Assembly: GCF_030929555.1 (NCBI RefSeq)
Contig: NZ_JAVFVT010000019.1
Span: forward strand, 62,001 to 126,000
DNA: 64,000 bases
Source of the DNA: Paenibacillus sp. LHD-117
GTDB taxonomy: Bacteria > Bacillota > Bacilli > Paenibacillales > Paenibacillaceae
Direction of reading: 5' to 3'
In this document: positions 46,322 to 53,972 of the stretch, piece by piece
Layout of the letters: each line of letters starts with the position of its first letter
Position numbering within the stretch: position 1 is the stretch's first letter
The notes under the pieces: generated by a model
What the model was told of the DNA's origin: nothing
Database searches by the model: none
The model's input: only the letters and a program-made list of their open reading frames with translations
Position numbers and translations under genes: made by a program

Positions 46322-47329
46322 TTAGTTGCCGTCTGATTCGGCTGCCGAGTTGATCGCGACGATGTGGCGCTCGATGCCGTTGTAGTCGACAATGATGCGG
46401 ATGTCGTCCCATGCCCCCATCTCGCGCATCATCTCCGCCACTATGCGCGGCTGCCCCATGCCCAGCTCGAACGCCACGATTCGCGGCATGGCCGGGAGCA
46501 GCGGCAGCTGCTCCAGCATGCGGCGGTACGGGTCGAGGCCGTCCGTACCGCCGACCAGCGCGAGATGCGGCTCGAAGTCGCGCACCTCGCGCTGCAGCTC
46601 CGGCATATCCGCCGCGGGTATATAAGGCGGATTGGACACGAGCACGTCGATACGGCCCCCCGAGGCGACGAAGGGGGCCAGCAGGTCGCCCTGCGTGAAC
46701 GAGACGCGGCCCGCCGCCCCATGGCGGGCCGCGTTCGCGCGGGCGACCTCAAGCGCGTCCGGCGACAGATCGGACGCGAACAGGCGCCATGCAGGGCGCT
46801 GCGCAGCGAGCGTCACGGCGATGGCGCCGCTGCCTGTTCCGACGTCGACCACCGTCGGCACTGCAGCCGAGGAGCAGCCCGGGTCTGCGGGCTGCTCCGA
46901 TATGCCGCTGCCCGCGCCTTCGGGCAGCGCCTCTCCAGCGGCCGCCGGCCAGAGCCGATCGGCGGCTGCGAGCACCGCTTCCACGAGGAGCTCCGTCTCG
47001 GGGCGCGGGATGAGCACGGCCGGCGTCACCGCGAACGGCCGGCCGTAAAACCACTCTTCACCGATCACGTACTGGAGCGGCTCTCCCGTCGCGCGGCGGC
47101 GCACCATCGCCCTCCACTCCTCCCCCTTTGCTTCGGGGAGAAGATCGTCTCGGCCGAACAGCAGCGCCGCTCGGTCGATTCCAAGCGCATGCAGAAGAAG
47201 ACGCTCCGCATGGCTGCGCCCTTCTTCCACGCCGTTCGCTTCCAGCCAGGCGCCCGCTCTCACGCACGCCTCCCTCAGCGTCATCGGCAGCGTATACCAC
47301 ATCTCATCCGTAGCATCACCCTTATCCAT
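46322..47329 (-). CDS. prmC: Peptide chain release factor N5-glutamine methyltransferase
   Basis: PrmC methylates the glutamine of the GGQ motif in release factors. The ~335-residue protein has the helical N-terminal domain, the SAM-binding motif VVDVGTGSGAIAVTLA and the substrate-glutamine motif VSNPPYIP. A ~30-residue Ala/Gly/Pro-rich insertion precedes the SAM motif. The start is uncertain: ATG 47329 overlaps nothing and follows the prfA stop by 7 bp, while ATG 47302 has a better GGATGAG site. It is translated together with prfA. Confidence 0.94.
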   Translation of the reverse strand: MDKGDATDEMWYTLPMTLREACVRAGAWLEANGVEEGRSHAERLLLHALGIDRAALLFGRDDLLPEAKGEEWRAMVRRRATGEPLQYVIGEEWFYGRPFAVTPAVLIPRPETELLVEAVLAAADRLWPAAAGEALPEGAGSGISEQPADPGCSSAAVPTVVDVGTGSGAIAVTLAAQRPAWRLFASDLSPDALEVARANAARHGAAGRVSFTQGDLLAPFVASGGRIDVLVSNPPYIPAADMPELQREVRDFEPHLALVGGTDGLDPYRRMLEQLPLLPAMPRIVAFELGMGQPRIVAEMMREMGAWDDIRIIVDYNGIERHIVAINSAAESDGN

Positions 47330-47336
47330 CTCGGGG

Positions 47337-48413
47337 TTAGATGCCCATCGTCTCGCGTTCAAGCAAGTCGGCTTGCTCGGCGATGGTCAAGGACGAAATA
47401 ATTTCGCTCATGTCGCCGTTCATGACGGAATCCAGCTTGTGAAGCGTCAAGTTGATGCGATGGTCCGTCACGCGGCTCTGCGGGAAATTGTACGTGCGGA
47501 TCCGCTCACTGCGGTCGCCCGTGCCCACTTTGCTCTTGCGCTCGCCCGCATACTTCGCTTCTTCCTCTTGCCGCTTGATATCGGAGATCCGCGCGCGGAG
47601 GACTTGCAAGGCTTTCATCTTGTTGTCGTTCTGGGATTTGCCGTCCTGGCATGTTGCCATAATACCCGTCGGTACATGAAGCACGCGAACGGCCGACTTC
47701 GTCGTATTGACGGACTGTCCGCCGGCGCCGCTGGAGCAGAACGTGTCGATCCGGATATCCTTGTCGAGAATCTCGATCTCTACTTCCTCGACCTCCGGCA
47801 TAACCGCTACCGTCGACGTGGACGTATGGATCCGCCCGCCCGACTCCGTAACCGGAATACGTTGCACGCGGTGCGCGCCGCTCTCGTACTTCAGCTTGCT
47901 GTAGGCGCCTTTGCCATTCACCAAGAAAATAACCTCTTTGAACCCGCCCAGGTCATTCTCGCTGAAATCCATCAGCTCTACGCGCCAGCCTTGGGAATCC
48001 GCAAACTTCGTGTACATGCGGTACAAGTCGTAGGCGAACAAAGCAGCCTCGTCTCCGCCTGCCGCGCCGCGAATCTCGACGATAACGTTTTTGTCATCGT
48101 TCGGATCCTTCGGAAGAAGCACGATGCGCATCCGCTCTTCAAGCTCTTCCTTGCGAGGAGTCAGTTCGTCGATTTCCATCTTGACCATCTCGCGCATCTC
48201 GTCGTCGAGCTTCTCGCCCAGCATCTGCTTGGCATCATCCAGTTGTTCGGAGACTTGTTTATATTCCGTATAGGTATCATACGCTTCTTGTAAATCCGAC
48301 TGTTCCTTGGAAAGCTCTCTTAGCCGCTTCGGATCGCTGGATACATCCGGATCGCACAGCAGCTCGCTTAGCTTCTCGTACCGGTCGGCCAGTGCTTGTA
48401 AACGGTCAAACAC
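47337..48413 (-). CDS. prfA: Peptide chain release factor 1
   Basis: RF1 terminates translation at UAA and UAG. The 358-residue protein has the catalytic GGQ in [17 protein letters not shown] and the PVT-containing segment [17 protein letters not shown] start at GTG 48413, preceded five bases upstream by AGAGGTGA, matching the usual N-terminus ([14 protein letters not shown]); GTG 48422 would overlap that site. The downstream neighbour prmC encodes its modifying enzyme. The upstream gap contains a DnaA-box array. Confidence 0.97.
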   Translation of the reverse strand: MFDRLQALADRYEKLSELLCDPDVSSDPKRLRELSKEQSDLQEAYDTYTEYKQVSEQLDDAKQMLGEKLDDEMREMVKMEIDELTPRKEELEERMRIVLLPKDPNDDKNVIVEIRGAAGGDEAALFAYDLYRMYTKFADSQGWRVELMDFSENDLGGFKEVIFLVNGKGAYSKLKYESGAHRVQRIPVTESGGRIHTSTSTVAVMPEVEEVEIEILDKDIRIDTFCSSGAGGQSVNTTKSAVRVLHVPTGIMATCQDGKSQNDNKMKALQVLRARISDIKRQEEEAKYAGERKSKVGTGDRSERIRTYNFPQSRVTDHRINLTLHKLDSVMNGDMSEIISSLTIAEQADLLERETMGI

Positions 48414-48526
48414 GTTAGTCACCTCTGTTTAATTTCCTTTAGATTATTCATTAGTATACCATATCGTTCTCGCTTGATCGATATGTGGTTTACTTTAACA
48501 TCCGCTACGCTGCCTGCCCCGATTAC

Positions 48527-48622
48527 TTAATCACAACTTGTCCACAATACCATTTCATTTATCCACATTTATTCACTATTTTATCCACATCCTGTGCACA
48601 GGCTGTGCACATCTTGTCCACA
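48527..48622 (+). other. Phased array of DnaA-box-like 9-mers
   Basis: All in one orientation: TTAATCACA (48527), TTGTCCACA (48538), TTATCCACA (48559), TTATTCACT (48569), TTATCCACA (48581), CTGTGCACA (48592), CTGTGCACA (48603) and TTGTCCACA (48614). Two are perfect consensus DnaA boxes and start points step by 10-12 bp except one skipped slot of 21. It lies in the prfA-ychF gap. Confidence 0.75.
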
Positions 48623-48651
48623 TGACCGTTTCAACTACTCACACTCACAAT

Positions 48652-48693
48652 AAAAAGCTCGGAAACGGTCATCCTGATTGACCGTCCCGAGCT
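48652..48693 (-). terminator. Terminator of ychF
   Basis: AGCTCGG and CCGAGCT close a stem that continues with ACGGTCA/TGACCGT; five T residues follow on the minus strand. Confidence 0.85.
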
Positions 48694-48713
48694 CACTTGC
48701 CGCTCCGATAATG

Positions 48714-49814
48714 CTATACGTTGAATCGGAAGTGCATGACGTCTCCGTCGCGCACGACGTAGTCTTTACCCTCCAGGCGAAGCTGTCCCTTCTCGCGAAC
48801 GGCAGCCATCGATCCCCCGGCGGCCAGATCCTCGTAAGAGACGACTTCCGCGCGGATGAAGCCGCGCTCGAAGTCGGTGTGGATAACGCCGGCCGCTTGA
48901 GGCGCCTTCGTGCCTTGGCGGATCGTCCATGCGCGCACTTCCTGCACACCGGCCGTGAAGTACGTGTACAGGCCAAGCAGCTTGTAAGCCGCACGGATGA
49001 GACGGTTCAGGCCGGACTCGGCCATGCCGAGCTCTTCGAGGAACATCGCCTTGTCGTCGCCTTCAAGCTCGGCGATCTCGGACTCTACCTTCGCGCTGAT
49101 CGGCACCACTTCCGCGCCTTCTTCCGCCGCGAACTTGCGCACGATCTGCACGTACTCATTGCCGTCCGTATCAGCCGCTTCCTCTTCGCTAACGTTGGTC
49201 GCGTACAATACCGGCTTCATCGTCAGCAGATGCAGGTCGCGGATGAGCAGCTTCTCGTCGTCCGTCATCTCCAGGCTACGCGCGGGCTTATCGTTGTAGA
49301 GAGCTTCCTTCAAGCGCTCCAGTACTTCCACCTCTTGCGCGACCTTCTTGTCTCCGGACTTCAGGTTTTTGCGCGAACGCTCAATCCGCTTATCCACCGT
49401 ATCGATATCGGCCAGGATCAACTCCAAGTTGATCGTCGTGATGTCGCTGATCGGGTCGACCTTGCCCGCGACATGCGTAATGTTCTCGTCTTGAAAGCAA
49501 CGTACAACGTGTACGATCGCGTCAACCTCGCGAATATGCGCCAGGAACTTGTTGCCAAGTCCTTCGCCCTTGCTCGCGCCCGCCACCAAACCCGCGATAT
49601 CCACGAATTCGAAAGCCGTCGGTACGATGCTCTTCGGCGTAATCAGCTCGACGAGCTTGTCGAGACGTTCGTCCGGCACTTCAACGACGCCCACGTTCGG
49701 ATCGATCGTGCAGAACGGGTAGTTCGCGGACTCCGCGCCCGCCTGCGTAATCGCGTTAAACAATGTCGACTTGCCTACGTTGGGCAATCCGACGATTCCA
49801 GCTTTCAAAGCCAT
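48714..49814 (-). CDS. ychF: Redox-regulated P-loop ATPase YchF/EngD (Obg family)
   Basis: YchF is a ribosome-associated, ATP-preferring member of the Obg GTPase family. The 366-residue protein has the P-loop [15 protein letters not shown], switch region [29 protein letters not shown] in place of the GTP-specific NKxD, and a TGS-type C-terminal domain ending [14 protein letters not shown]. Length and all motifs are normal. It is flanked by the DnaA-box region and its own terminator downstream. Confidence 0.97.
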   Translation of the reverse strand: MALKAGIVGLPNVGKSTLFNAITQAGAESANYPFCTIDPNVGVVEVPDERLDKLVELITPKSIVPTAFEFVDIAGLVAGASKGEGLGNKFLAHIREVDAIVHVVRCFQDENITHVAGKVDPISDITTINLELILADIDTVDKRIERSRKNLKSGDKKVAQEVEVLERLKEALYNDKPARSLEMTDDEKLLIRDLHLLTMKPVLYATNVSEEEAADTDGNEYVQIVRKFAAEEGAEVVPISAKVESEIAELEGDDKAMFLEELGMAESGLNRLIRAAYKLLGLYTYFTAGVQEVRAWTIRQGTKAPQAAGVIHTDFERGFIRAEVVSYEDLAAGGSMAAVREKGQLRLEGKDYVVRDGDVMHFRFNV

Positions 49815-49978
49815 GTATTAGACACTCCCTATAATCCGTAAAGTAAACAACTCCCGTCATTATAACCTAGCTCCATCTACAAAGAAAGTACCAAGCGCTG
49901 ACATACCAGCCCTCCGGAACCCGGAATGGCGCAGGGCGCATCTCGGTAATACTACACGTCAAAAGGAGGTGACCCCGA

Positions 49979-50125
49979 ATGGAGAACCAAACGCATAAGG
50001 GCAATTACAAGGGCACGACGAACATGCACGCAAAAAACCAGGACATGGCCTTCGTCAACGATACGCTTGAGGACGCCAAGTCCGTAACCAATTTCTCGAC
50101 GAAAAAGAAAAAGACCGATAAATAA
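49979..50125 (+). CDS. Small hydrophilic protein of 48 residues, unknown function
   Basis: The frame encodes MENQTHKGNYKGTTNMHAKN..., ending in a lysine-rich tail (STKKKKTDK). The ATG at 49979 is preceded by a full AAAGGAGGTGA with near-ideal spacing, and a strong hairpin follows 26 bp after the stop, so I believe it is a real gene despite its size. It is rich in Asn, Thr and Lys, without hydrophobic segments, like many small spore or stress proteins of Firmicutes, but I do not recognise the family. It stands alone on the plus strand between ychF and a sugar transporter. Confidence 0.7.
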   Translation: MENQTHKGNYKGTTNMHAKNQDMAFVNDTLEDAKSVTNFSTKKKKTDK

Positions 50126-50151
50126 TCCGTCTCGACTGCACTCCAAACTCT

Positions 50152-50197
50152 TGCAGCCACGCCTTAACCGGTATGTACCGGTTACAGCGTGGCTGCA
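50152..50197. terminator. Strong stem-loop after the small gene at 49979
   Basis: TGCAGCCACGC pairs with GCGTGGCTGCA and an inner AACCGG/CCGGTT extends it. The T tract after it is poor (GCGTTCTTT), so it may act as terminator for either strand or only stabilise ends. Confidence 0.6.
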
Positions 50198-50242
50198 GAG
50201 CGTTCTTTCCCTAATAGGAGCAGAAGCTAATCATGGAACGCA

Positions 50243-51118
50243 TTACCCTTTCACCGCGCCCTCCGTCAGGCCTTTCTCGATATACTTCTGGATGAACAGG
50301 TACACGATAAGAACCGGAACGACCGTAAGCGATACAGCAGTTGCCATCAGACCGAAGTCCGTGCCGTATTGCGAGCTGATCTCGCTGAGCAAAAGCACGA
50401 TCGGTCGAACGTTCTCCTCGCTGACGAAGATCAAAGCGGAGAACAAGTCATTGTAGGACCACAGGAAGACGAAGATGCTCGCGGACGCGAACGCCGGTCT
50501 GCCGACAGGCAGGAAAATCCTCGTGAACATCGTCCATCGGTTGCAGCCGTCGATGAACGCCGCTTCTTCCAGCTCCTTCGGAATGGTGGACAAGTAACCC
50601 GCCAGAACGAGAATCGCGAACGTCAGGTTGCCCGCGGTTTGCGGGAAGATCAAGCCGCCGTAAGTGTTGGCCAGATTCCATTTGATCAGCAGCTCGTATA
50701 CCGGAACCACCGTCGCGAACGCCGGTATAAGCAAGCTCGCGTATAGAATGGAGTAGATGACCTTCCTGCCGCGGAAGTTGAAACGGGACAGGACATAAGC
50801 GGCCAAGCCGCCAAACAGCAGTACAAGCAGCACCGTGCTGCCGGACATGATCAAGCTGTTCAGATAACCTTTGCCGATATTGATGCGCTCGAAAGCATTT
50901 GTATAGTTAACCATTGTAGGATCAAATGCGATTTTAAATGAGTTATTCATGACTTCCCTGGACAACTTGAACGAGTTGTTCACGATCCAGAACAAAGCGT
51001 AGATCGTCGTAAGCGACCAGCCGAATAACACCACGTACATAAGAATCGTGCCGATTGGGAATTTGCTTATCTTGCTTGCAGGACGCGGTTTAAGCTCTCC
51101 TTTAACTGTTTGTTGCAT
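50243..51118 (-). CDS. Sugar ABC transporter permease, MalG/AraQ type
   Basis: This 291-residue membrane permease of the CUT1 family has about six helices and the EAA loop ELEEAAFIDGCNRWTMFTRI near residue 185, where the ATPase docks. It is the third gene of an SBP-permease-permease operon (minus strand) and lies 23 bp after its partner. No ATPase gene accompanies the set, so a shared MsmX-type ATPase is likely. Substrate unknown. Confidence 0.92.
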   Translation of the reverse strand: MQQTVKGELKPRPASKISKFPIGTILMYVVLFGWSLTTIYALFWIVNNSFKLSREVMNNSFKIAFDPTMVNYTNAFERINIGKGYLNSLIMSGSTVLLVLLFGGLAAYVLSRFNFRGRKVIYSILYASLLIPAFATVVPVYELLIKWNLANTYGGLIFPQTAGNLTFAILVLAGYLSTIPKELEEAAFIDGCNRWTMFTRIFLPVGRPAFASASIFVFLWSYNDLFSALIFVSEENVRPIVLLLSEISSQYGTDFGLMATAVSLTVVPVLIVYLFIQKYIEKGLTEGAVKG

Positions 51119-51141
51119 GTTCGTACACCCCTAATACCAGC

Positions 51142-52002
51142 TTAGTATGTGATTTCGTCTCTCTTCATAAGGCGGTTGGCAAGCAGAGACAGCAATACGC
51201 CGAACACCACGATGTAGATGGCGATCGTCGAGCCGTAACCGAAGTTCTGGTCCACGAGCGCTTTCTTATACATATACGTTCCGAGCACTTCCGTGCCGGC
51301 TTGGCCGCGGGTCAGGACGAAAATGAATTCGAATACCTTCAGCGTGCCCGTAATCGCCAGCGTGATCACGACTTTAATGTCGCTCATGATAAGCGGAATG
51401 GTGAGCAGGAACGTCTTTTTGATGCCCGTAATGCCCTCGAGCTTTGCCGCTTCGTAGAAGTCGGAAGGAATCTTCGACATGGCTGTCAGGAAAAGTACGA
51501 AGTAGAAGCCGACATAATGCCATACGGTTGGAACCGCGATTGCTTTAAGCGCGTTCGACTCGCTGAGCCACAGCACTTTATCGAAACCAAGGTTTTGCAG
51601 GATGTTATTCAATAAGCCGAACTGGAAGTTGTAGAACAACACGAACAATAACGCGATTGCCGTACCGGAAATGACGACCGGGAAGAAGAAGACCATCCGG
51701 AAAAAACCTTTGCCCCACGTAATATTATCGACCAGTACCGCCAGAATGAGCGCGATGCCGACTTGGAATACGATAACGTATAACATCAATTCCAGCGTGT
51801 GCAGCGTTGCAGCCCCTAGAAGCTCGTCGGAGAACATCCGAACGTAGTTGTCGAATCCGACAAACGTTTTGCTGAAGAAACCACTCGTTCTGAAGAAGCT
51901 TAAGTACATGCTCTTAAAGAACGGGTAGTACAGGAATATCGACATAAAGACTGCTGCCGGCAGCAGAAATAAGAAGATATACTTACGATCGCCCTTCATC
52001 AT
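51142..52002 (-). CDS. Sugar ABC transporter permease, MalF/UgpA type
   Basis: The 286-residue product starts MMKGDRKYIFLFLLPAAVFM and has six helices and an EAA-type loop FYEAAKLEGITGIKKTFLLT. Two adjacent ATG codons (52002, 51999) both follow AAAGGTGA; I list the first. It forms the channel with the following permease. A stem-loop lies between it and the upstream binding-protein gene. Confidence 0.91.
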   Translation of the reverse strand: MMKGDRKYIFLFLLPAAVFMSIFLYYPFFKSMYLSFFRTSGFFSKTFVGFDNYVRMFSDELLGAATLHTLELMLYVIVFQVGIALILAVLVDNITWGKGFFRMVFFFPVVISGTAIALLFVLFYNFQFGLLNNILQNLGFDKVLWLSESNALKAIAVPTVWHYVGFYFVLFLTAMSKIPSDFYEAAKLEGITGIKKTFLLTIPLIMSDIKVVITLAITGTLKVFEFIFVLTRGQAGTEVLGTYMYKKALVDQNFGYGSTIAIYIVVFGVLLSLLANRLMKRDEITY

Positions 52003-52052
52003 TATCACCTTTGATGTTTATTTTCTGGCGCACTATTGCTTGGAAATGAAGC

Positions 52053-52080
52053 CGCCGCCCATGCTAGCAGAGGGGCGGCG
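52053..52080 (-). other. Intercistronic hairpin after the binding-protein gene
   Basis: CGCCGCCC pairs with GGGCGGCG around a 12-base loop in the 121-bp gap between the binding-protein and permease genes. It has no T run and probably protects or attenuates the mRNA. Confidence 0.55.
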
Positions 52081-52123
52081 ACTATCGTTTCTTTGATGCG
52101 TTCGAATGCTGGCTTGCTTGCTA

Positions 52124-53455
52124 TTATTGAACTTCGATTGCTTTCGCCGCTTCTAGAAGCTGTGCAGGCGTCTTCTCGCCAGTCAGCATCGGTTGTACTT
52201 TACGAAGCTCAGTGAATGTCTCAGGCTTCACTTTGGAGTCGACCGGACCGTTAACGGAAGTCGATTCGGATACCATTTTGAAGCCGTCAAGAACCGCTTG
52301 CGCCAAACCTTCCGGTTGAACGCCTGCAGCTGCAGGAGTACCGCCGTTAGCCGTTGCGATCGTTTTGATGCTTGCTGCGGAAGTCAGGTGTTTCAGCAAT
52401 GCGATTGTTGCGTCTTTCTTAGCCGCGTCGTCATAAGCCGCTTTCGACATGTAGAAGCCCGTACCGAAGCCGCCAACTACGTCTTTGCCTGTGCCTGCGC
52501 CGCCAGGGATTGCAGGGAAAGGAAGAACCGTTGTTTCAGCCTTCACCGCGTCGGAGAAGCCGCCGATTGCCCACGATCCTTCGAGGATCATAGCCGCAAG
52601 GCCTTCGGAGTAGTAGTTCGCCGCCATGCCAAGGTCGATTGTAGCCGCGTCTTGCGGGAATGCGCCCAGGTCATACAGTTCTTTCATAGCCGCGAAGCCT
52701 TTTTCCCAGTTTGGATCGATGCCGTCTTTCAGGCCTTTGTTTTGACCTTCCGCGCCTGCTGCAGCAAGTACGAAGTGCTCGATCAGGTAGTGGGATTGGT
52801 CGAATGGAGCGGACAATGGAATGATGCCTTTAGCCGCGAACGCGCTTACCGCCGCTTTCAGCTTCTCCCAGTCTGTTGGGAGCTCTACGCCGTTGTCAGC
52901 GAACAGCTTTTTGTTAACCATCAGACCTTCGAAGAAACCAGTCAATGGAATTGCATATGTTTTGCCGTCAGGGGAAGCGTTCTTCACGAAGTCGAGCGCT
53001 GCTGGTGCGAAGCCGCCTTTCCATGCCGCGTCGCCGTCCAGAATCTCGTCCATCGCCACGACTTTGCCTGCTTTGATGATTTCGTTGGCGTCGGCGCCTA
53101 CGAAGTAGAACAGCAGATCCGGCTCGTTGCCGCTTGTCATGTCCGTGTTTACTTTCGTTCTAAAGCCGTCGTCATTAGCGGACATGACGTCGTTCTTCAC
53201 TGTAACGTTCGGGTTAGCTGCCACGAACTCGTCGATAACAGCTTGGAAAGCGTCTTTCGCCGCGTCCGTGCCGCCGAATGTCGAGAATACGCGAAGCTCG
53301 ACTTTTTCTGCCGGTTTTTCTGTTTCTGCAGGCTTGTCAGTTGCAGTCGCGTTGCCGCCAGTGTTCGTGTTGTTGCCGCCGTTGTTGCCGCAAGCCGCAA
53401 GGAACATCGTCATGACGAGCAATACGCTTAGGATAGACAATGCTGATTTCTTCAC
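52124..53455 (-). CDS. Sugar-binding lipoprotein of ABC transporter
   Basis: A 443-residue family-1 extracellular solute-binding protein with lipobox LAAC (FLAACGNNGGNN) and a Gly/Asn/Thr linker. Internal family features include LPTDWEKLKAAVSAFAAKGI, the conserved EGSWAIGGFSDAV region and a C-terminal LRKVQPMLTGEKTPAQLLEA segment. GTG 53455 follows GAGGGGG. It heads an operon with two permeases; the ligand, probably a sugar or oligosaccharide, cannot be read from sequence. Confidence 0.93.
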   Translation of the reverse strand: MKKSALSILSVLLVMTMFLAACGNNGGNNTNTGGNATATDKPAETEKPAEKVELRVFSTFGGTDAAKDAFQAVIDEFVAANPNVTVKNDVMSANDDGFRTKVNTDMTSGNEPDLLFYFVGADANEIIKAGKVVAMDEILDGDAAWKGGFAPAALDFVKNASPDGKTYAIPLTGFFEGLMVNKKLFADNGVELPTDWEKLKAAVSAFAAKGIIPLSAPFDQSHYLIEHFVLAAAGAEGQNKGLKDGIDPNWEKGFAAMKELYDLGAFPQDAATIDLGMAANYYSEGLAAMILEGSWAIGGFSDAVKAETTVLPFPAIPGGAGTGKDVVGGFGTGFYMSKAAYDDAAKKDATIALLKHLTSAASIKTIATANGGTPAAAGVQPEGLAQAVLDGFKMVSESTSVNGPVDSKVKPETFTELRKVQPMLTGEKTPAQLLEAAKAIEVQ

Positions 53456-53615
53456 TTTGAAAATCCCCCTCGAGTTTATTAGGCCCCTCCGTTGTCTCGG
53501 TTATTATGACCGAAGCACGTTTGCCTTACACTCAAAATGTTAGGACATTAGGAGGGGGAATATCAACGGTTCCGAGGGTGACATTCATCTGATCGGCAGG
53601 GGTAGATTTATCTCC

Positions 53616-53639
53616 AAAAGAGGGGTACATTCCTCTTTT
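53616..53639. promoter_or_regulatory. Inverted repeat AAAAGAGG-N8-CCTCTTTT
   Basis: Perfect 8-bp arms with an 8-bp spacer lie ~160 bp upstream of the sugar-binding gene and just outside repeat copy 3. It could be an operator of the transporter operon or a weak terminator. Confidence 0.4.
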
Positions 53640-53646
53640 AGAGGTT

Positions 53647-53893
53647 GTTCAAAAAGTCCACTTTTGATCACGAAGTATACCAGGAAGCGTATTCGACATC
53701 GAATATTGAATTCAGCCGAAACAAGCGTATGCTTTCGAAGTATGTTTCCTCCGGAAACATTTCAGGTGCTCACGTAGCTTACACTACGCTCCGCTCCTCA
53801 TTTTCTAGCTTCATCCAATCTTCTTCAGCGTTTTTGAAAAAAACGCAGCTTCGGAAGCATACGCTCTTGTGCTGAAAACCGGACTTTTTGAAC
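53647..53893 (-). repeat. Dispersed structured repeat, copy 3 (247 bp, long form, inverted relative to copies 1 and 2)
   Basis: It has perfect 13-bp terminal inverted repeats GTTCAAAAAGTCC and GGACTTTTTGAAC. Its inner sequence matches copies 1 and 2 in reverse orientation but carries an extra ~43-bp segment around 53829-53868 that can pair with its own AAGCGTATGCTTTCGAAG module. It lies between the sugar-binding gene and the SLH-protein terminator. Confidence 0.92.
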
Positions 53894-53913
53894 TCGCACT
53901 TATAGATCGGAAC

Positions 53914-53950
53914 AAAAAAAAGGACAACCCGGTTATCCGGACTGTCCTTT
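53914..53950 (-). terminator. Terminator of the SLH-domain gene
   Basis: AAAGGACA pairs with TGTCCTTT with inner CCGG pairing; eight T residues follow on the minus strand. Confidence 0.9.
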
Positions 53951-53972
53951 CATCTCCCGTTATGCCTTCCCG

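Noticed and set aside
53645..53875. Plus-strand 76-residue ORF within repeat copy 3 as a real gene
   Set aside because: It begins with TTG in the terminal repeat, has no ribosome site, and copies 1 and 2 do not preserve its full length.
23691..53893. Repeat copies as insertion sequences or CRISPR units
   Set aside because: They encode no transposase, are only 169-247 bp and are single dispersed copies with internal modular differences rather than regularly spaced repeats.
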